A program made the position numbers and the translations under genes. 64,000 nucleotides of DNA from Streptomyces durmitorensis. Its GTDB lineage: Bacteria > Actinomycetota > Actinomycetes > Streptomycetales > Streptomycetaceae. The notes under the pieces were generated by a model that was not told the origin of the DNA, made no database searches, and saw only the letters and a list, made by a program, of their open reading frames with translations. Positions 62,630 to 64,000 of the stretch are shown here, piece by piece. The DNA is taken from the NCBI RefSeq assembly GCF_023498005.1, contig NZ_CP097289.1, positions 2,728,001-2,792,000 of the forward strand, read 5' to 3'. Within the stretch, counting starts at the first letter, position 1. The number at the start of each line of letters is the position of its first letter.

Positions 62630-63268
62630 GTGACCTTCGGATTTCCTCTGTCCGCTGCGGCATCGATGTCGGAGTCTTCGACGTCGGCTGAGATGTCCGC
62701 CGATTCCGCCAACGGACTGGCCCGGATGCTCGAGCCCGCGGAGTGGTCAGCCGCGGGAATTCCCCTGCTGCGCAATCCGCGTGAGGTCGTCAGCGGCCTG
62801 CATGCTCGGCACCGTCCGACGCCCGCGACAGCCGTCGTCGCGGTTCTCGATCCGGAGGAACGGCTTCGGGCGAGCGCTTCGTTCACCCGGCGGCCGAGCG
62901 CGGCGGACGGCTGGGTCTTCCGCAACGCGCTGCTCGCGCAGTTGCGCCGCGTCATCCCGCACGACCTGCGGCGCCGCACCCCGGTGCGCACCGCAGTCCT
63001 GCTCTACTGCCGTGACGGTGACGCGCGTTGGACGCAGGAGGACGGGGCGTGGATGTGGGGCCTTCGGGACGCCTGCACGCTGCACGGGCTGCGGTGCGGC
63101 GCCTACATCACGCTGACCCGTGACGGCTGGCAGGTGCTCGGCGAGAACCGCGGCGGCCGTCGGCCCAGCTCCGGCTCGAGCCCCGAGGCCTTCGCCGAAA
63201 CCGATCCGCCGCCACCGCGCACCGGCGGTGCCGCATCCGACGTACTGCGCCGAGCGGCGGCACGCTGA
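62630..63268 (+). CDS. Conserved Streptomyces protein of unknown function
   Basis: 212 residues from GTG (VTFGFPLSAAASMSE), with GAAGGGAGGACC just upstream as an excellent ribosome-binding site. An N-terminal Ser/Ala-rich part is followed by a compact domain with MLEPAEWSAAGIPLLRNPREVVSGLHA, TPATAVVAVLDPEERLRASASFTRRP, AVLLYCRDGDARWTQEDGAWMWGLRDACTLHGL and AYITLTRDGWQVLG. I do not recognise the family. It lies 211 bp after the helicase gene and may be independently transcribed. Confidence 0.75.
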   Translation: MTFGFPLSAAASMSESSTSAEMSADSANGLARMLEPAEWSAAGIPLLRNPREVVSGLHARHRPTPATAVVAVLDPEERLRASASFTRRPSAADGWVFRNALLAQLRRVIPHDLRRRTPVRTAVLLYCRDGDARWTQEDGAWMWGLRDACTLHGLRCGAYITLTRDGWQVLGENRGGRRPSSGSSPEAFAETDPPPPRTGGAASDVLRRAAAR

Positions 63269-63493
63269 GGCGTCCGCCGTCCCCCGCCGCAAGGCGGGCC
63301 CCAGGCATGGGCCGACGGGCGTCGCCGCTTGCGCGTCGCGCGGTGCGCAACGCACGCGGCGCGAGGCTCACCCGGCCATGCCACGGACACCGGCCACCCG
63401 ACGCCGACCACCCGACACCCGGCCTCAGCAGGGCCTGCCGGACAACGGACGTCGGACAGCGGCAGCCGGAGCGCAGATGTCAGACGGCGAACG

Positions 63494-64000
63494 TCAGACG
63501 CCCGCGCCCAGCATCGCGTTGATCCGCTGCGGGTCACCGCAGACGATCAGCAGGGCTCCGGCCCGGGTGAGCGCCGTCGGCAGCGCGCCGACCGCGGTCT
63601 CCTCGCTGCCGCCGTTGAGGGCGACGACGACCACGGGGCGGGACACGGCACGGTCCAGGGCGGCGGCGTCCGCGTAGAAGACGTCGTCGCCCGCGTCGTG
63701 CTGAGCCCAGTAGGAGGCATCGCCGAACGACAGCTCGTGCGTGGCCCACGGGTGCGGGTCGCCGGTGGTGACCACCAGGACCTCACCCGGAGCACGGCCC
63801 GAGTCGAGCAGCAGGTCGACGGCTTCCTCGGCGGCGTCGAGCGCCCCCTCGGCGGAAGCCGGGATCAGCTGGATCTGCGGAACCGAAGCACCGGCATCCG
63901 TGGCGGAACCCGCAGGCGGACCAGCGGGTGCGGCAGGAGCGGTGGAGGGTCCGGAAGCAGCCGGGGCGGGCACCCCGGGCTTGGCGGCCGGCTCATGCGG
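63494..64000 (-). CDS. C-terminal part of an unassigned protein (continues beyond the window)
   Basis: The minus-strand frame is open from the window edge to a TGA at 63494 (168 residues visible). A Pro/Ala-rich linker leads to a compact domain with QIQLIPASAEGALDAAEEAVDLLL, GEVLVVTTGDPHPWATHELSFGDASYWAQ, RPVVVVALNGGSEETAVGALPTAL and ALLIVCGDPQRINAML. The pattern recalls the last domain of superfamily I helicases or related ATPases, but the motor part is outside the window, so no function is claimed. The stop region shows a repeated GTCAGACG. Confidence 0.72.
   Translation of the reverse strand, partial: PHEPAAKPGVPAPAASGPSTAPAAPAGPPAGSATDAGASVPQIQLIPASAEGALDAAEEAVDLLLDSGRAPGEVLVVTTGDPHPWATHELSFGDASYWAQHDAGDDVFYADAAALDRAVSRPVVVVALNGGSEETAVGALPTALTRAGALLIVCGDPQRINAMLGAGV

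Noticed and set aside
1..64000. CRISPR arrays, insertion sequences, prophage genes, tRNA or rRNA genes
   Set aside because: No repeat-spacer pattern, transposase, integrase, phage structural gene or tRNA-like cloverleaf was recognised in any gap; the gene content is core chromosomal.

Overview
The window is high-GC chromosomal DNA from a Streptomyces (or close relative). The evidence is uniform GC-rich codon use, many GTG starts and recognisable Streptomyces genes: hrdB, sepH, cutRS, ptsH with a DasR site, a Pat-type acetyltransferase, DUF4193/DUF3710/DUF3093/DUF4192 proteins and an actinobacterial Fe-S ferrochelatase. From dut (4.4 kb) rightwards the gene order resembles what I remember of the core of Streptomyces chromosomes around parC, parE and hrdB. 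I saw no IS element, prophage, CRISPR array, tRNA or rRNA.

Left edge (0-5.5 kb): a kdp potassium-pump operon on the minus strand (27-aa membrane peptide, kdpF, kdpA, start of kdpB), preceded by a pair of direct repeats; then DUF3710-dut-thioesterase, apparently one operon. 5.5-16 kb: DUF3093 protein, a zinc-ribbon DUF4193 protein, the CutRS two-component system, an inositol-monophosphatase-like enzyme, ferrochelatase, an MFS exporter overlapping a sugar-lactone/alditol-type FAD oxidase, and a membrane protein with a Thr/Pro/Ser/Asp-rich tail. 16-26 kb: sepH (cell division), rhodanese, VOC protein, thymidine kinase, phosphodiesterase, DUF5998 protein, a GNAT/acyl-CoA-synthetase fusion (Pat), HPr of the PTS with a DasR operator, and a GntR regulator. 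26-34 kb: a secreted M23 peptidase behind a c-di-AMP (ydaO-type) riboswitch, an M16 peptidase pair, parC and a CobW-type GTPase.

34-44 kb is the most suggestive stretch. A citrate synthase faces a second citrate-synthase-like protein that carries an N-terminal HTH, and an AT-rich perfect inverted repeat lies between them. Next comes a sucrase/ferredoxin-like Fe-S protein whose start lies directly behind an iron box (DmdR/IdeR type), a CitA/CitB-type two-component system, and an acetate-type Na+/solute symporter with its DUF485 partner. Together they could form a citrate/carboxylate and iron module (inference).

44-64 kb: a NarL-type two-component operon with a DUF1453 membrane protein, parE, a small zinc-ribbon protein, a secreted trypsin, hrdB (principal sigma factor) with candidate promoters, an FCD-type GntR regulator, an ABC protein with a degenerate ATPase, an NrtR-like Nudix regulator with a candidate operator, a glycogen-debranching-like protein, a DUF4192 protein, two DnaA boxes, a RecQ helicase fused to a phosphoribosyltransferase-like domain, an unassigned protein and the end of another unassigned protein.
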